The translations under genes and the position numbers were made by a program. A stretch of DNA of 64,000 bases from Sphingomonas sp. JC676 (GTDB taxonomy: Bacteria; Pseudomonadota; Alphaproteobacteria; Sphingomonadales; Sphingomonadaceae). This document shows, piece after piece, positions 51,495 through 63,647 of the stretch. The notes beneath the pieces are model-generated. The model made no database searches. It had not been told where the DNA came from and was given only the letters and a program-made list of their open reading frames with translations. Every line of letters starts with the position of its first letter. Within the stretch, counting starts at the first letter, position 1. Location: positions 1,116,001-1,180,000 of the forward strand of contig NZ_JACTGR010000001.1 in the NCBI RefSeq assembly GCF_014489075.1. Direction: 5' to 3'.

Positions 51495-54365
51495 ATGGGT
51501 CAGTTTGGCCAGCCGCGTCGCATGCGCGGAATCAAAACGACATTCGGTTTGACGGCTTCGGCGCTGGCATTGGTGACAGCGTTGCCAGGGGTGGCGTTCG
51601 CGCAGGAAGCGGCCGCGCAGGACGGCCAGGCCGCGCCTGAGGCGAGCCAGGATGACATCGTCGTAACCGGCATTCGCGCCGGTCTTCAGAACTCGATCAA
51701 CATCAAGCGCGACGAAACCTCGATCGTCGAGGCGATTTCTGCCGAGGATATCGGCAAGCTGCCCGACGTCTCGATCGCGGAATCGATCGCGCGCCTCCCC
51801 GGCCTCGCCGCGCAGCGCGTCAACGGCCGTGCGCAGGTCATCTCGATCCGCGGCCTCGCGCCCGACTTCACCACCACGCTGCTCAACGGTCGCGCCCAGG
51901 CGAGTTCGGGCGACAACCGCGCCGTCGAGTTCGACCAATATCCGTCGGAGCTCCTGTCGAGCGTCGTCATCTACAAGACACCCGATGCCGAGATCTCAGG
52001 CATGGGCCTTTCGGGCACCGCCGATCTCCGTACCGTGCGTCCCCTCACCTTCGGCAAGCGCGCGATCGCGCTCAACGTGCGCGGCGAGCTGACCGAAGGC
52101 GACAAGCTCAACAGCGATGTACGGCGTTGGGGCGGCCGTGCCAGCATCAGCTATATCGACCAGTTCGCCAACGGCACGCTCGGCATCGCGCTAGGCTATG
52201 CGCACCTCGATTCACCGTCGAAGAACATGCACTACAAGGCCTATGGCTATGAATCGTTCGGCGGGGTCAGCCCGACGACGGTGCAGCCGGCTTCCGCAGC
52301 GGATGCGCTGTTGCTGAACGGCCAGGAAGTGTTCGCGACGTCGCGCCTCAATCGCCGCGACGCCGGGATCGCCATCCTGGAATGGAAGCCGAGCGACATG
52401 GTCCATTCGACGCTCGACATCTATTATTCCAAATTCCATCAGGAAGAGACCACACGTGGCGCGCAGTGGTTCTCAAACGGCTGGGCTGACGGCGCGACCT
52501 TCACCGGCGTGACGACCGAAGACCGAGGCGGAACCAAATTCGCGACCGGCGGCGTGCTGCACGGCGGCGTGCCGATCATCCGCAACGACTTCAACAAGCG
52601 TGACGACGAGATCTTCTCGATCGGATGGAACAACGAATTCAAGATGGGCGATCGCAGCCATCTGATCGCCGATCTTTCCTATTCGAAGAACAAGCGCAAG
52701 GAGCAGATCCTCGAGACCTATGCCGGCTATGGCATGGGTGTGGGCGGCGTCACCCCGGCGACGCCGGACGTGGGCCGGACCTTCGACACGATCAGCTTCG
52801 AGATCCCCGACGACGGCTACCCCACCTATGGTGAAGGGCTGAACTATGCCGACGCGGCGCATGTCTCGCTCGGCGATCGCGCGCCCTGGGGCGGCTGGGG
52901 CCATGACGGCGCCATCCGCTTCCCGGACGTCGAGGAAAGCATCTATGCGATCGACCTCAAGGCCGATCACGAATTCGACGGCTTCCTGACCAAGCTCACC
53001 GCCGGCTTCAATTTCACGCACCGCGAGAAGAACAAGCGGGTCGACGATTTCGATCTGTTCCTGAAGAACGGCCGCCAGCAGGTGCTGGTCGACCAGGCCG
53101 ACCTCGTCGCGCCGACGTCGCTCGGCTATACGGGCTTCGGCAATGTGCTGAGCATCGATCTCGAAAAGGCGCTCGACAAATATTGGAACCGCGCACCCAT
53201 CCTCGACGCCAATTATTTCGACAAAAATTGGGACATCGAGGAAGAGCTGCTGACGGGCTTCGTCAAGGCTGACTTCAAGCTCGGGCCGGTGCGCGGCAAC
53301 CTTGGCGTGCAGGTCGTCCAGCAGAAGCAGGAATCGACCGGCGTGGTGATCAACGGGCTCGAGCCCGGCCAGCCGATCGTGCCGAAGCTCCGGACCGACG
53401 GTGCGGACTATACCGACGTCCTGCCCAGCCTGAACCTGATCTGGGAACTTGGCGGCGGCCACCGCCTCCGCTTCGCGGCATCGAAGACTATGGCGCGCCC
53501 GCGCATGGACGAGATGCGCGCGAACGTGACGCCGGGCTTCAACGCCCTGGTCTGCAGCAACGGTCCCGGATGCGCGCCGGGGCAGACCGTCAATCCCTGG
53601 TCGGCATCGGGCGGCAATCCGAACCTCAAGCCGTGGCGTGCGGATGCACTCGATGCGGCCTATGAATGGTACGTCAACCGCACGACCTACATCTCGATCG
53701 CGGGCTTCTACAAGAAGCTGCACACCTATATCTATCAGCGCTCCGACCTCTTCGATTTCTCGGGCATCCCGCTGCCGAGCACCGCGAGTTCGATCCCGGC
53801 AGGCGTGATCATAAGCCCGATCGGGCAGATCACGCTGCCCGCGAACGGCAATGGTGGAACGATCAAGGGCCTCGAATTCAGCGGCGCCTTCGATTTCGGG
53901 ACGCTGATCAAGCCGCTCGAGGGGCTGGGCGTGATCGGCAGCCTGTCGCTCACCGAGTCCGACCTCAATCCCGCCGACAATGGACAGGAAGTCCGCATCC
54001 CGGGCCTGTCCGGGACGGTCTACAATATCACGGGTTATTACGAGAATGGCGGCTTCCAGGCACGCGCCAGCTATCGATACCGTTCGGCCTTCAAGGGCGA
54101 GGTGGTGCAGCTCTTCGCGACGCGCGGCCAAACCGAGATCCTGGCGGACAGGCAGGTCGACGCACAGATCGGCTACACCTTCGAGAAGGGGTCGCTCAAC
54201 GGGTTCGGCGTGCTGTTCCAGGTCAACAACCTGACTGACTCGCCCTATCGGACCCGCCTCGGCCTCGACGACGGTGGCACGCACACCGCCGATGGCCAGA
54301 GCTTGCCCGAGACTTACGAGAAATACGGCCGCCAGTTCCTGCTGGGGTTCAACTACCGCTTCTAG
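51495..54365 (+). CDS. TonB-dependent receptor, carbohydrate-uptake type
   Basis: A 956-residue receptor. It has a long signal peptide (TTFGLTASALALVTALPGVAFAQ), a TonB box (DDIVVTGIRAGLQNSINIKRDETSIVEAISAEDIGKLPDVSIAESIARLPGLAAQRVNGRAQVISIRG), a plug and a barrel ending FLLGFNYRF. The SIVEAISAEDIGKLPDVSIAESI segment is typical of the proteobacterial receptors near glycosidase genes. It imports an oligosaccharide. A LacI operator controls the promoter and a very strong terminator follows the gene. Confidence 0.93.
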   Translation: MGQFGQPRRMRGIKTTFGLTASALALVTALPGVAFAQEAAAQDGQAAPEASQDDIVVTGIRAGLQNSINIKRDETSIVEAISAEDIGKLPDVSIAESIARLPGLAAQRVNGRAQVISIRGLAPDFTTTLLNGRAQASSGDNRAVEFDQYPSELLSSVVIYKTPDAEISGMGLSGTADLRTVRPLTFGKRAIALNVRGELTEGDKLNSDVRRWGGRASISYIDQFANGTLGIALGYAHLDSPSKNMHYKAYGYESFGGVSPTTVQPASAADALLLNGQEVFATSRLNRRDAGIAILEWKPSDMVHSTLDIYYSKFHQEETTRGAQWFSNGWADGATFTGVTTEDRGGTKFATGGVLHGGVPIIRNDFNKRDDEIFSIGWNNEFKMGDRSHLIADLSYSKNKRKEQILETYAGYGMGVGGVTPATPDVGRTFDTISFEIPDDGYPTYGEGLNYADAAHVSLGDRAPWGGWGHDGAIRFPDVEESIYAIDLKADHEFDGFLTKLTAGFNFTHREKNKRVDDFDLFLKNGRQQVLVDQADLVAPTSLGYTGFGNVLSIDLEKALDKYWNRAPILDANYFDKNWDIEEELLTGFVKADFKLGPVRGNLGVQVVQQKQESTGVVINGLEPGQPIVPKLRTDGADYTDVLPSLNLIWELGGGHRLRFAASKTMARPRMDEMRANVTPGFNALVCSNGPGCAPGQTVNPWSASGGNPNLKPWRADALDAAYEWYVNRTTYISIAGFYKKLHTYIYQRSDLFDFSGIPLPSTASSIPAGVIISPIGQITLPANGNGGTIKGLEFSGAFDFGTLIKPLEGLGVIGSLSLTESDLNPADNGQEVRIPGLSGTVYNITGYYENGGFQARASYRYRSAFKGEVVQLFATRGQTEILADRQVDAQIGYTFEKGSLNGFGVLFQVNNLTDSPYRTRLGLDDGGTHTADGQSLPETYEKYGRQFLLGFNYRF

Positions 54366-54396
54366 CCTCCTCCGGATCACCCTCCGGAACCCTGAT

Positions 54397-54436
54397 GGGG
54401 AGGTGTGAGGATCACCTCATGCCTCCCCAATTTTTT
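54397..54436 (+). terminator. strong Rho-independent terminator after the receptor gene
   Basis: A 14-pair stem, GGGGAGGTGTGAGG with CCTCATGCCTCCCC (two GU pairs), loop ATCA, then AATTTTTT. It lies 31 bases after the receptor stop and 41 before the GH3 start, so it may set the ratio of receptor to enzyme mRNA. Confidence 0.88.
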
Positions 54437-54476
54437 GATCGTGCCGGCCGCCGGCCGAGTCAGGCGAGTTTGACCG

Positions 54477-56429
<1,953 letters not shown>

Positions 56430-56443
56430 GCGCGGGGAGAGGC

Positions 56444-57940
56444 ATGCAACAGCTCAAGCGAATCCTGATCGTCGGCGGCGGGTCGGCCGGGTGGATGACC
56501 GCCGCCCTGCTCTCGCGATTGTTCGAGGGGCTCTACGAGGTCCAGCTGATCGAATCCGAAGAGATCGGGACGATCGGCGTCGGCGAGGCGACGATCCCGG
56601 CGATCAAGAAATATAACGAGCTGCTGGGGCTCGACGAGAACGAGTTCATGCAGCGCACCCAGGGTAGCTTCAAGCTCGGCATCCAGTTCGTCGATTGGTG
56701 GCGGCAGGGCGAAAGCTATATCCACGGCTTTGGCGTGATCGGACAGGATCTGGGCTGGCTGCGCTGCCACCAATATTGGTTGAAGATGCGGGCGAAGGGC
56801 CGTGCTTCGGACTTCGCCAATTTCTCGATCAACACCGCCGCCGCGCTCAAGAACAAATTCATGCGCGCCGATCCCAAGCTGGCGGAATCGCCGATCGGCC
56901 ATATCGCCCACGCCTTCCATTTCGACGCCGGGCTCTATGCCAAGTTTCTGCGCGGCTATGCCGAGGCGCGCGGCGTCCAGCGACGCGAGGGCAAGGTCGC
57001 CGATGTCACGCTGCGCGGCGAGGATGGCTTCGTCGAATCGGTGACGATGGACGATGGCGAGGTCATCGCCGCCGACCTGTTCATCGATTGCTCGGGGTTC
57101 CGCGGCCTGATCATCGAGCAGGCGATGAAGACCGGCTACGAGACCTGGACGCACTGGCTGCCGTGCGACCGGGCGATGGCAGTCCCGTGCGCGCGTATCG
57201 AACCGTTCACGCCCTATACCCGCTCGACTGCGCGACCGGCGGGCTGGCAATGGCGCATCCCGCTCCAGCACCGCACCGGCAACGGCCATGTCTATTCGAG
57301 CGCTCATATGGACGATGCCGAAGCCGAGGCGCTTCTGCTCGCCAATCTCGACGGCGCGCAGATGGCCGAGCCCAACCGGATCCGCTTCGTCACAGGCAAA
57401 CGGAAGAAGATCTGGAACAAGAACTGCGTCGCGATCGGGCTCGCTTCGGGGTTTCTCGAACCGCTCGAATCCACCAGCCTTCACCTCATCCAGTCGGCGA
57501 TCATCCGGATGGTGCGATTGCTGCCCGATAGCGGGTTCGATCCCGCGACGATCACCGAATTCAATCGTCAGACCGACTTCGAATATGAGCGGATCCGCGA
57601 CTTCATCATCCTCCACTATAAGGCGACCGAGCGCGACGACACGCCCTTCTGGCGCTATTGCCGCGACATGGAGGTGCCGGACACGCTCCAGCGCAAGATC
57701 GACCTGTTCGCCGCCAATGGCCGGGTTTTCCGCGAGGACGACGAACTCTTCACCGAGGAGAGCTGGATCCAGGTCTTCCTGGGCCAGGGCATCATCCCGC
57801 GCGGCTATGATCCGCTGGCCGACATCAAGAGCGACGCGCAGGTCGCGCAGTTCCTCGGCAATATCGAGAACGTCATTGGCAAGTGCGTCGACGTGATGCC
57901 GGCGCACGCCGATTTCGTCGCCAAGACGTGCCCGGCCTAG
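56444..57940 (+). CDS. flavin-dependent tryptophan halogenase family protein
   Basis: A 498-residue FAD enzyme. The dinucleotide motif is ILIVGGGSAGWMTAALL; the catalytic-Lys region is GVGEATIPAIKKYNELLGLDENEFM; the halogenase signature WxWxIP is WQWRIP (GWQWRIPLQHRTGNGHVYSS). These motifs suggest a halogenase of the group found beside TonB receptors in sphingomonads and xanthomonads, some of which brominate small indoles. ATG at 56444 is preceded by GGGGAGAGG. The natural substrate is unknown. Confidence 0.88.
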   Translation: MQQLKRILIVGGGSAGWMTAALLSRLFEGLYEVQLIESEEIGTIGVGEATIPAIKKYNELLGLDENEFMQRTQGSFKLGIQFVDWWRQGESYIHGFGVIGQDLGWLRCHQYWLKMRAKGRASDFANFSINTAAALKNKFMRADPKLAESPIGHIAHAFHFDAGLYAKFLRGYAEARGVQRREGKVADVTLRGEDGFVESVTMDDGEVIAADLFIDCSGFRGLIIEQAMKTGYETWTHWLPCDRAMAVPCARIEPFTPYTRSTARPAGWQWRIPLQHRTGNGHVYSSAHMDDAEAEALLLANLDGAQMAEPNRIRFVTGKRKKIWNKNCVAIGLASGFLEPLESTSLHLIQSAIIRMVRLLPDSGFDPATITEFNRQTDFEYERIRDFIILHYKATERDDTPFWRYCRDMEVPDTLQRKIDLFAANGRVFREDDELFTEESWIQVFLGQGIIPRGYDPLADIKSDAQVAQFLGNIENVIGKCVDVMPAHADFVAKTCPA

Positions 57941-58923
57941 CCGCCCTGAAGCTTGGCGAGCAGCGCCTTGCGCATCTGCGCGACGTCCTGCAGCGATGTC
58001 GCGCCCAATATGCCGCGCGCTTCCGTGGGCAGATGTTCGCCGGGATCGCCATTGGCGAGGAAGACATAGTGATCGAACATCGCCTGCCAGGCCCGGCGCT
58101 GATCTGGCGGCAGCAGGCGCAGGCTCATCATCCCGAACATCATCGCATCCCAGGGCGATCCGATCCCGGCGGGCGCCGCATCCCACCAATAGTTCACCAG
58201 CATGCTGAACGGCGAAAGCGCCTCGACATGGTGATACCATTGATAGGGAATGTAGAGCGCGTCCCCGGCCTCGAGCTCGGCGGATTGCGCGGCTTCGAGC
58301 GCGTCGGCGAAGCGCGGATAGCGAGCGAGATCGGGCGCGGTCAGGTGCGCCATGCTCACCTGCACGCCCGCCGGCGTGGGGTTGAAAGGCCCCATGTAGA
58401 GATTGCCGACCTGTTCGGGCGGGAACAGGGTGAACCGGCGCCGGCCCGCCGCGACGACGGCGATGTTCTCCGACGGATCGTGATGGATCGCCACCTTGGC
58501 GGCATTGCCGATCCACAGCCGTGGCAGGATCGCGGACGGCAGTATCGCCAGCCGGTTCGCTTCCGCGAAGCCGGGCACATGATCGGTCGCGCTCAATCCC
58601 TGCAACGCGAGTGCATCGGGGCGGTCTTTTCCCGCCTCCCCCGCCAGCGCATCGAGAAAATCGCCGAGCGGCGCCTGTTGCGTTGTGAAATTACGGGTGC
58701 CGATCTCAGTACCATAATGGAGCCGCCCTTCCACGTCCGCGGGCGCGCGCATGAACGGCACGGGGTTGGCCGTCGCCATCCCACGCAGATAGGCTGCGGG
58801 ATCCGCCGCGCGGACGATCGGCCAATCGGAGGCGATGCCCTTGAGCACCGCGGGTTCGGCGGCCGCGCGGATTTCCTGAAAGCCGGCGGGCGTGACATCG
58901 TGCCAGGTTCGAATGGGGGTCAT
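57937..58923 (-). CDS. cupin-like / JmjC-domain protein
   Basis: A 328-residue protein. The Fe(II) facial triad is visible as HxD in AIHHDPSENIAVV and a later His in YIPYQWYHHVEALSP, within a JmjC-type cupin (RRFTLFPPEQVGNLYMGPFNPT). It is likely an oxygenase or hydroxylase using 2-oxoglutarate. It is on the opposite strand and its end overlaps the halogenase end by four bases. Such proteins often accompany this halogenase in receptor loci. Confidence 0.85.
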   Translation of the reverse strand: MTPIRTWHDVTPAGFQEIRAAAEPAVLKGIASDWPIVRAADPAAYLRGMATANPVPFMRAPADVEGRLHYGTEIGTRNFTTQQAPLGDFLDALAGEAGKDRPDALALQGLSATDHVPGFAEANRLAILPSAILPRLWIGNAAKVAIHHDPSENIAVVAAGRRRFTLFPPEQVGNLYMGPFNPTPAGVQVSMAHLTAPDLARYPRFADALEAAQSAELEAGDALYIPYQWYHHVEALSPFSMLVNYWWDAAPAGIGSPWDAMMFGMMSLRLLPPDQRRAWQAMFDHYVFLANGDPGEHLPTEARGILGATSLQDVAQMRKALLAKLQGG

Positions 58924-58941
58924 GGTCGCAGGAGCGTATCA

Positions 58942-59631
58942 GTGCAGCCGAGAAACGAGCAACCACAGATCCGCGTCGACCGCGTCGGCGCCGAGCAGGT
59001 GCCGGTGGTGGTGGTCGAGCATTTTTCGCCGGACCCCGATCGTTTGATCGCCGAGGCCGAGACGCTCGACTTCAGCGTGATGGGCGAATTCTATCCGGGC
59101 ATTCGTGCCCTGGTGACCCCTGCCTATTTCGAAGGGCTGAATGCGGTGCTGGGGCCGGTGATGCGCGAAGTCTTCGGCGCGCAGGAGCGGATCGGGTTCA
59201 ACCGTGCGCTCTATTCGCTGGCGATCACGCCGCCCGCCGAGCTCACGCTCGCCCAGCGCATCCCGCATATCGACACGGTCGAGGAAGGCCGGATCGCGAT
59301 CCTCCATTACCTGTCGCGCGCACCACATGGCGGCACTGCCTTCTATCGGCATCGCTCGACCGGGTTCGAGACGATCGACGCCGCACGGCACCGCCCGTAT
59401 CTAAACGCGTTGCGCGCCGACTTCGGCGCTGAGGGCGAGCCCCTCCCCGCTTATATCCAGGGTGACACCACGATCTTCGAACAAACCGCGCGGTACGATG
59501 CAGTGTTCAACCGCGCGCTCATCTATCCGAGCAACCTGCTACACTGCGCGATCCTGCCTGATCCCGCCGCCCTGGCGCGCGACGTCCATAAGGGGCGCCT
59601 GACCGTGGCGAGCTTCCTGACGATATGCTGA
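58942..59631 (+). CDS. DUF6445 family protein
   Basis: A 229-residue protein from GTG at 58942 (AGGAG eight bases upstream). RIPHIDTVEEGRIAILHYLSRAPHGGTAFYRHRSTGFETID, with HxD and a later YPSNLLHCAI, resembles a 2-oxoglutarate/Fe oxygenase fold. The composition and neighbourhood match DUF6445, which recurs in halogenase/receptor clusters. Function is unknown. Confidence 0.8.
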   Translation: MQPRNEQPQIRVDRVGAEQVPVVVVEHFSPDPDRLIAEAETLDFSVMGEFYPGIRALVTPAYFEGLNAVLGPVMREVFGAQERIGFNRALYSLAITPPAELTLAQRIPHIDTVEEGRIAILHYLSRAPHGGTAFYRHRSTGFETIDAARHRPYLNALRADFGAEGEPLPAYIQGDTTIFEQTARYDAVFNRALIYPSNLLHCAILPDPAALARDVHKGRLTVASFLTIC

Positions 59632-59642
59632 GGAGAGAGAAG

Positions 59643-61064
59643 ATGCGGATCCTGGCCGGCCTGTGCGTACTCGCGCTTCCCGCCTGCGCGCCGATGGGAC
59701 GCCCCGCCGCGACGCCGGCCGCTCCGATGGTCGAAGCTTGGCTCACACTGCCCGACCAGTCGCAGCTTCTGGCGCAGCAGCCTTCGCTTGCGCTCGAACC
59801 CGGCAGCGGCGGCCCGACGGCTATCAAGGTCAACCCCGCGCAGCGCTATCAGGAGATGGTCGGTTATGGCGCGGCGATCACTGACGCATCGGCCTATCTC
59901 CTCCAGCGCAGGATGAGCGCAGCGCAGCGCGAGGCGCTGCTTGCCGAATTGTTCGGCCCCAAAGGCATCGGCCTGTCGTTCACGCGCGTCACCATCGGCG
60001 CGTCCGACTTCTCACGCAGCCATTACAGCTATGACGACCGGCCCAAAGGCGAGACCGATCCGGGGCTGGCGCATTTCTCGATCGCCCCGGCTAAAATGGA
60101 AGTGCTGCCCACGGTCCGCGCCGCGCGTGCAGTCAATCCGAAACTCGCGCTGATGGTCTCGCCCTGGAGCCCGCCGGGCTGGATGAAGACCACCGACTCG
60201 CTCATCACCGGCACCTTGCGCGACGACGCCTACCTGCCCTTCGCCACCTATCTGCGCCGAACTGTTCAGGACTTCGCCGCAGAAGTCGGCCCGGTCGACT
60301 ATCTCAGCATCCAGAACGAACCCGATTTCGAGCCGGACAGCTATCCGGGCATGCGCCTCAGCGCCGCGCAGCGCGCCCGGGCGATCGCATTGCTTGGGCC
60401 CGAGCTCGCCAAGGCTGGTCTGGTGACGCGAATCCTCGACTGGGACCATAATTGGGATCTGCCCGAACAGCCGCTGTGGGTTCTCGCCGATGCGCAAGCG
60501 GCCAGTCATGTCGCCGGCGTCGCCTGGCATTGCTACAAGGGCGACATCGCCGCGCAGAGCCAGGTGCGCGACCGGTATCCCGACAAGGACGTGTTCTTCA
60601 CCGAATGCTCGGGCGGCGAATGGTCCAAGGCCTGGCCCGACAGCTGGGCCTGGACGGTGCGCACCTTGGTGATCGGCGCGCCACGCCATTGGGCACGTGG
60701 CGTGCTCCTCTGGAACCTCGCGCTCGACGAGAAATTCGGCCCGCATCTCGGCGGCTGCGACAATTGCCGCGGCGTCGTCACCATCGACAACGCCAACGGC
60801 GCGGTGTCGCGCAACCCCGAATATTATGCGCTCGGCCATGCCAGCAAGTTTGTCGTGCCCGGCGCCCGGCGGATCGCGTCCGACAGCAAGGCCGATGGCG
60901 TCGAGACCGTCGCCTTCCGCAATCCGGACGGCACGCGAGTGCTGCTCGCGTTCAACGCGGGCGGGCAGCCAGCGGACATGGCGGTCGAATCCGAGGGGCG
61001 CCATTTCGACTACACCCTCCCCGCCAACGCCGCCGTGACGTTCCGCTGGCCCGAGGTGCGATGA
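59643..61064 (+). CDS. GH30-family glycoside hydrolase, lipoprotein
   Basis: A 473-residue enzyme. Lipobox LALPAC near the N-terminus anchors it. The catalytic TIM barrel shows MVGYGAAITDASAYLL, RVTIGASDFSRSHYSYDD, LMVSPWSPPGWMKT, acid/base Glu in YLSIQNEPDFE and nucleophile Glu in VFFTECSGGEW. GH30 members act on beta-glucosyl or beta-1,6-glucan linkages. ATG at 59643 has GAGGAG upstream. It overlaps the following MFS gene by four bases (ATGA). Confidence 0.93.
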   Translation: MRILAGLCVLALPACAPMGRPAATPAAPMVEAWLTLPDQSQLLAQQPSLALEPGSGGPTAIKVNPAQRYQEMVGYGAAITDASAYLLQRRMSAAQREALLAELFGPKGIGLSFTRVTIGASDFSRSHYSYDDRPKGETDPGLAHFSIAPAKMEVLPTVRAARAVNPKLALMVSPWSPPGWMKTTDSLITGTLRDDAYLPFATYLRRTVQDFAAEVGPVDYLSIQNEPDFEPDSYPGMRLSAAQRARAIALLGPELAKAGLVTRILDWDHNWDLPEQPLWVLADAQAASHVAGVAWHCYKGDIAAQSQVRDRYPDKDVFFTECSGGEWSKAWPDSWAWTVRTLVIGAPRHWARGVLLWNLALDEKFGPHLGGCDNCRGVVTIDNANGAVSRNPEYYALGHASKFVVPGARRIASDSKADGVETVAFRNPDGTRVLLAFNAGGQPADMAVESEGRHFDYTLPANAAVTFRWPEVR

Positions 61065-62287
61065 CCGCGCGCCCAGCACGCAGCGATGCGGCATTCGTGC
61101 CGGTCACCGCGCTATTCTTCGCCTGGGGCTTCATCTGCGCGAACAACGATCCGCTGATCGCGGCGATGCGCGCGATCTTCGGCCTGAGCTATACCGAGGC
61201 GCTGTTCACGCAGATCGTCTCGTTCATCGCCTTCGCGACAATGTCGCTCCCCGCCGCGGCGCTGTTGGCCCGGATCGGGGCGCTGCGCACGATCCTCGTG
61301 GGGTTCGCGACGATGATCGCCGGTTGCCTGCTGATCCAGCTCACTACCTTGGTGCCGCAGTTCGGGATGGTGCTGGCCGGGCTGTTCGTGCTCGTGACCG
61401 GGATCGTCGCGCTGCAGGTCGCCACCAACCCGCTCGCCGCGGCGCTGGGGCCAAACGAGCACAGCCATTATCGTCTGACCCTCGCGCACTCGTTCAATTC
61501 GCTCGGCATGGTGTGCGGCGTGCATTTCGGCGCGCGGGTGATCCTTGGGCAGGAAGGCCTGCGCACGGGCGCCAGCCAGGCGGCGGGGATCGCCGCAGTC
61601 ACCCACGCCTTTCAGATCATCGCGATGCTCGTGCTGGTCTTGCTGCTGCTGGTCTTGCTCGTCCGGCACAGGCTGACCGACGCGCGCATCCCCGATGCCG
61701 GTGGCGGTCGTATAGGTGACGCGCTGCGCTCACCCTGGGCGATGGCCGGCGCGGGGGCGATCGCGCTCTATGTCGGCGCCGAAGTGTCGATCGGCAGCCT
61801 GTTGATCCTTCATCTCGCCTCGCCGGGCACGCTGGGCCTGCCACTGGCCGATGCCGGAGCCTATGTCGCCAATCTCTATTGGGGCGGCGCTTTGGTCGGG
61901 CGCTTTGCCGGGAGCTGGGCGCTGCGCTTCGTGCCCGCCACTCGGCTTTTGTTGCTAGCCGCCGCAAGCGCAGGGACACTTTGTGCCGCAGCGCTCGTCC
62001 TGCCCGGGCCGGCCGGCGCCTGGTGTCTGTTGGCGGTGGGCCTGTTCAACTCCGTGATGTTTCCGACGATCTTTACGCTCACTCTGGAACGGTCCGACGC
62101 GCCGCCGGCGACGGTCTCAGGCCTGTTGTGCCTCGCCATCGGCGCCGGCGCGGTGGTGCCTCTGCTCGCCGGCCAGGTTGCCGACCATATCGGGCTGGCC
62201 TGGGCATTCGTCGTGCCGATGTTTGGCTATGCAGCCATCCTGGCCTTCGCGGCGGCGCTTTTCCGGCGCCGGATCGTCACAGGATGA
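61061..62287 (+). CDS. MFS sugar permease (FucP/GluP-like)
   Basis: A 408-residue inner-membrane permease with about 12 hydrophobic segments. FFAWGFICANNDPLIAAMRAIFGLSYTEALFTQIVSFIAFATMSLPAA and ALQVATNPLAAALGPNEHSHYRLTLAHSFNSLGMVCG are the glucose/galactose/fucose-H+ symporter signatures. It would bring the monosaccharide released by the GH3/GH30 enzymes into the cytoplasm. Its start overlaps the GH30 stop by four bases. Confidence 0.9.
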   Translation: MTARPARSDAAFVPVTALFFAWGFICANNDPLIAAMRAIFGLSYTEALFTQIVSFIAFATMSLPAAALLARIGALRTILVGFATMIAGCLLIQLTTLVPQFGMVLAGLFVLVTGIVALQVATNPLAAALGPNEHSHYRLTLAHSFNSLGMVCGVHFGARVILGQEGLRTGASQAAGIAAVTHAFQIIAMLVLVLLLLVLLVRHRLTDARIPDAGGGRIGDALRSPWAMAGAGAIALYVGAEVSIGSLLILHLASPGTLGLPLADAGAYVANLYWGGALVGRFAGSWALRFVPATRLLLLAAASAGTLCAAALVLPGPAGAWCLLAVGLFNSVMFPTIFTLTLERSDAPPATVSGLLCLAIGAGAVVPLLAGQVADHIGLAWAFVVPMFGYAAILAFAAALFRRRIVTG

Positions 62288-63539
62288 CCATCGCCACCGC
62301 GGCCGCCGCCATCACCGTGGTGGCTGCCCAGCCGAACAGCAGCAGTGGCACCGGTGCGGTGAACTCGCCCATGATCGCCTTGCGCGAGACGACCACCATC
62401 ATCACCGCCATGATCGGCACCGCGACAACGCCGTTGATCACCGCGCTCCAGAACAATGCCTTGATCGGATCAATCGGCGACCAGTCGATCGCGATTCCCA
62501 GCAGCATCGCCGTGCCGATCACCGCATAGAAGGCGGGCGCGTCGGTCGGCTTCTTCTCCAGCCCGATCCGCCATCCCTGCGCCTCGCCGGTGGCATAGGC
62601 GGCGGAACCGGCAAGCACGGGAACCGCCAGCAGTCCGGTTCCGACAATGCCGAGCGCGAAGAGCAGGAAGGCGAATTGCCCAGCCACCGGTTTCAGCGCT
62701 TCGGCGGCATCTGCCGCGGTGGCGATATCGGTCTTGCCCGCGGCATTCAGCGTCGCGGCGGTGCCGATCATGATCGTCAGCGCGACGATGTTCGAAACCG
62801 CCATCCCGACAAAGGTGTCGATGCGAATACGGCCCAGCTCGCGGGGCGCCTGTTCGGGCGCCTCTTCCAGGGCATGTTCCTCATCATGGCCGTCGATCTC
62901 CTCCACTTCCTGGCTGCTCTGCCAGAAGAAGAGATAGGGGCTGATCGTGGTGCCGAAGATCGCGACGATCGTGGTGACGGCCCCCGCCCCCGCGATTGTC
63001 GGCACGACCATGCCCTTTGTGGCGGCCGCCCAGTCGACATGTACCAGCAGCACCAGCGCGACATAAGCGAGCAGCACCAAAGTCAGCCATTTGAGGATCG
63101 AGGCGTAGCGGTGATACGGAAGGAAAAGCTGCAGGAGCAGCGATCCCACCGCGAAGACAATGGTGAAGATGTGTCCGCCGCCGCCCGCCACGAGTTCGGC
63201 CGCGTCGCCCATCGCCGCGAGGTCCGCGCCGATATTGATCGTGTTTGCGACGAACAGCAGCATGACGAGCGAGCTCAGGATCCACCGCGGCAGGATCTGG
63301 CGCATGTTCGCCGCGAGCCCGCGCCCCGTCACCCGCCCGATCCGCGCGCTCACCAATTGCACCGCGGTCATCAGCGGATAGGTGAGGATCATCGTCCACA
63401 GCAGCTGGAAGCCGAACTGGGCCCCTGCCTGGGAATAGGTGGCGATGCCGCTGGGATCGTCGTCGGCGGCGCCGGTGATCAGCCCGGGGCCGAGTTGCTT
63501 GGTGAGCGAGGGCCTATGACCAGTGCGTTCGGTGTCCAT
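62277..63539 (-). CDS. Nramp-family divalent metal transporter
   Basis: A 420-residue membrane protein with about 11 hydrophobic segments. The first shows LGPGLITGAADDDPSGIATYSQAGAQFGFQLLW, an Nramp-like unwound metal site with DPSG in place of the classical DPGN, and the sixth GTTISPYLFFWQSSQEVEE. These changes suggest one of the Nramp-related clades whose metal (Mg2+, Mn2+ or other) is not predictable here. Its end overlaps the MFS gene end by 11 bases. Confidence 0.88.
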   Translation of the reverse strand: MDTERTGHRPSLTKQLGPGLITGAADDDPSGIATYSQAGAQFGFQLLWTMILTYPLMTAVQLVSARIGRVTGRGLAANMRQILPRWILSSLVMLLFVANTINIGADLAAMGDAAELVAGGGGHIFTIVFAVGSLLLQLFLPYHRYASILKWLTLVLLAYVALVLLVHVDWAAATKGMVVPTIAGAGAVTTIVAIFGTTISPYLFFWQSSQEVEEIDGHDEEHALEEAPEQAPRELGRIRIDTFVGMAVSNIVALTIMIGTAATLNAAGKTDIATAADAAEALKPVAGQFAFLLFALGIVGTGLLAVPVLAGSAAYATGEAQGWRIGLEKKPTDAPAFYAVIGTAMLLGIAIDWSPIDPIKALFWSAVINGVVAVPIMAVMMVVVSRKAIMGEFTAPVPLLLFGWAATTVMAAAAVAMVIL

Positions 63540-63647
63540 CGTCGCTCCTGATTGCCCAGCAATTCAATATTCGCGTTGACCCATGTTAGCCCGAGGAACT
63601 TTGGTTGCCACTCATGCTTTAGCGGAGGGCAATCAGGGAGAATTTCC

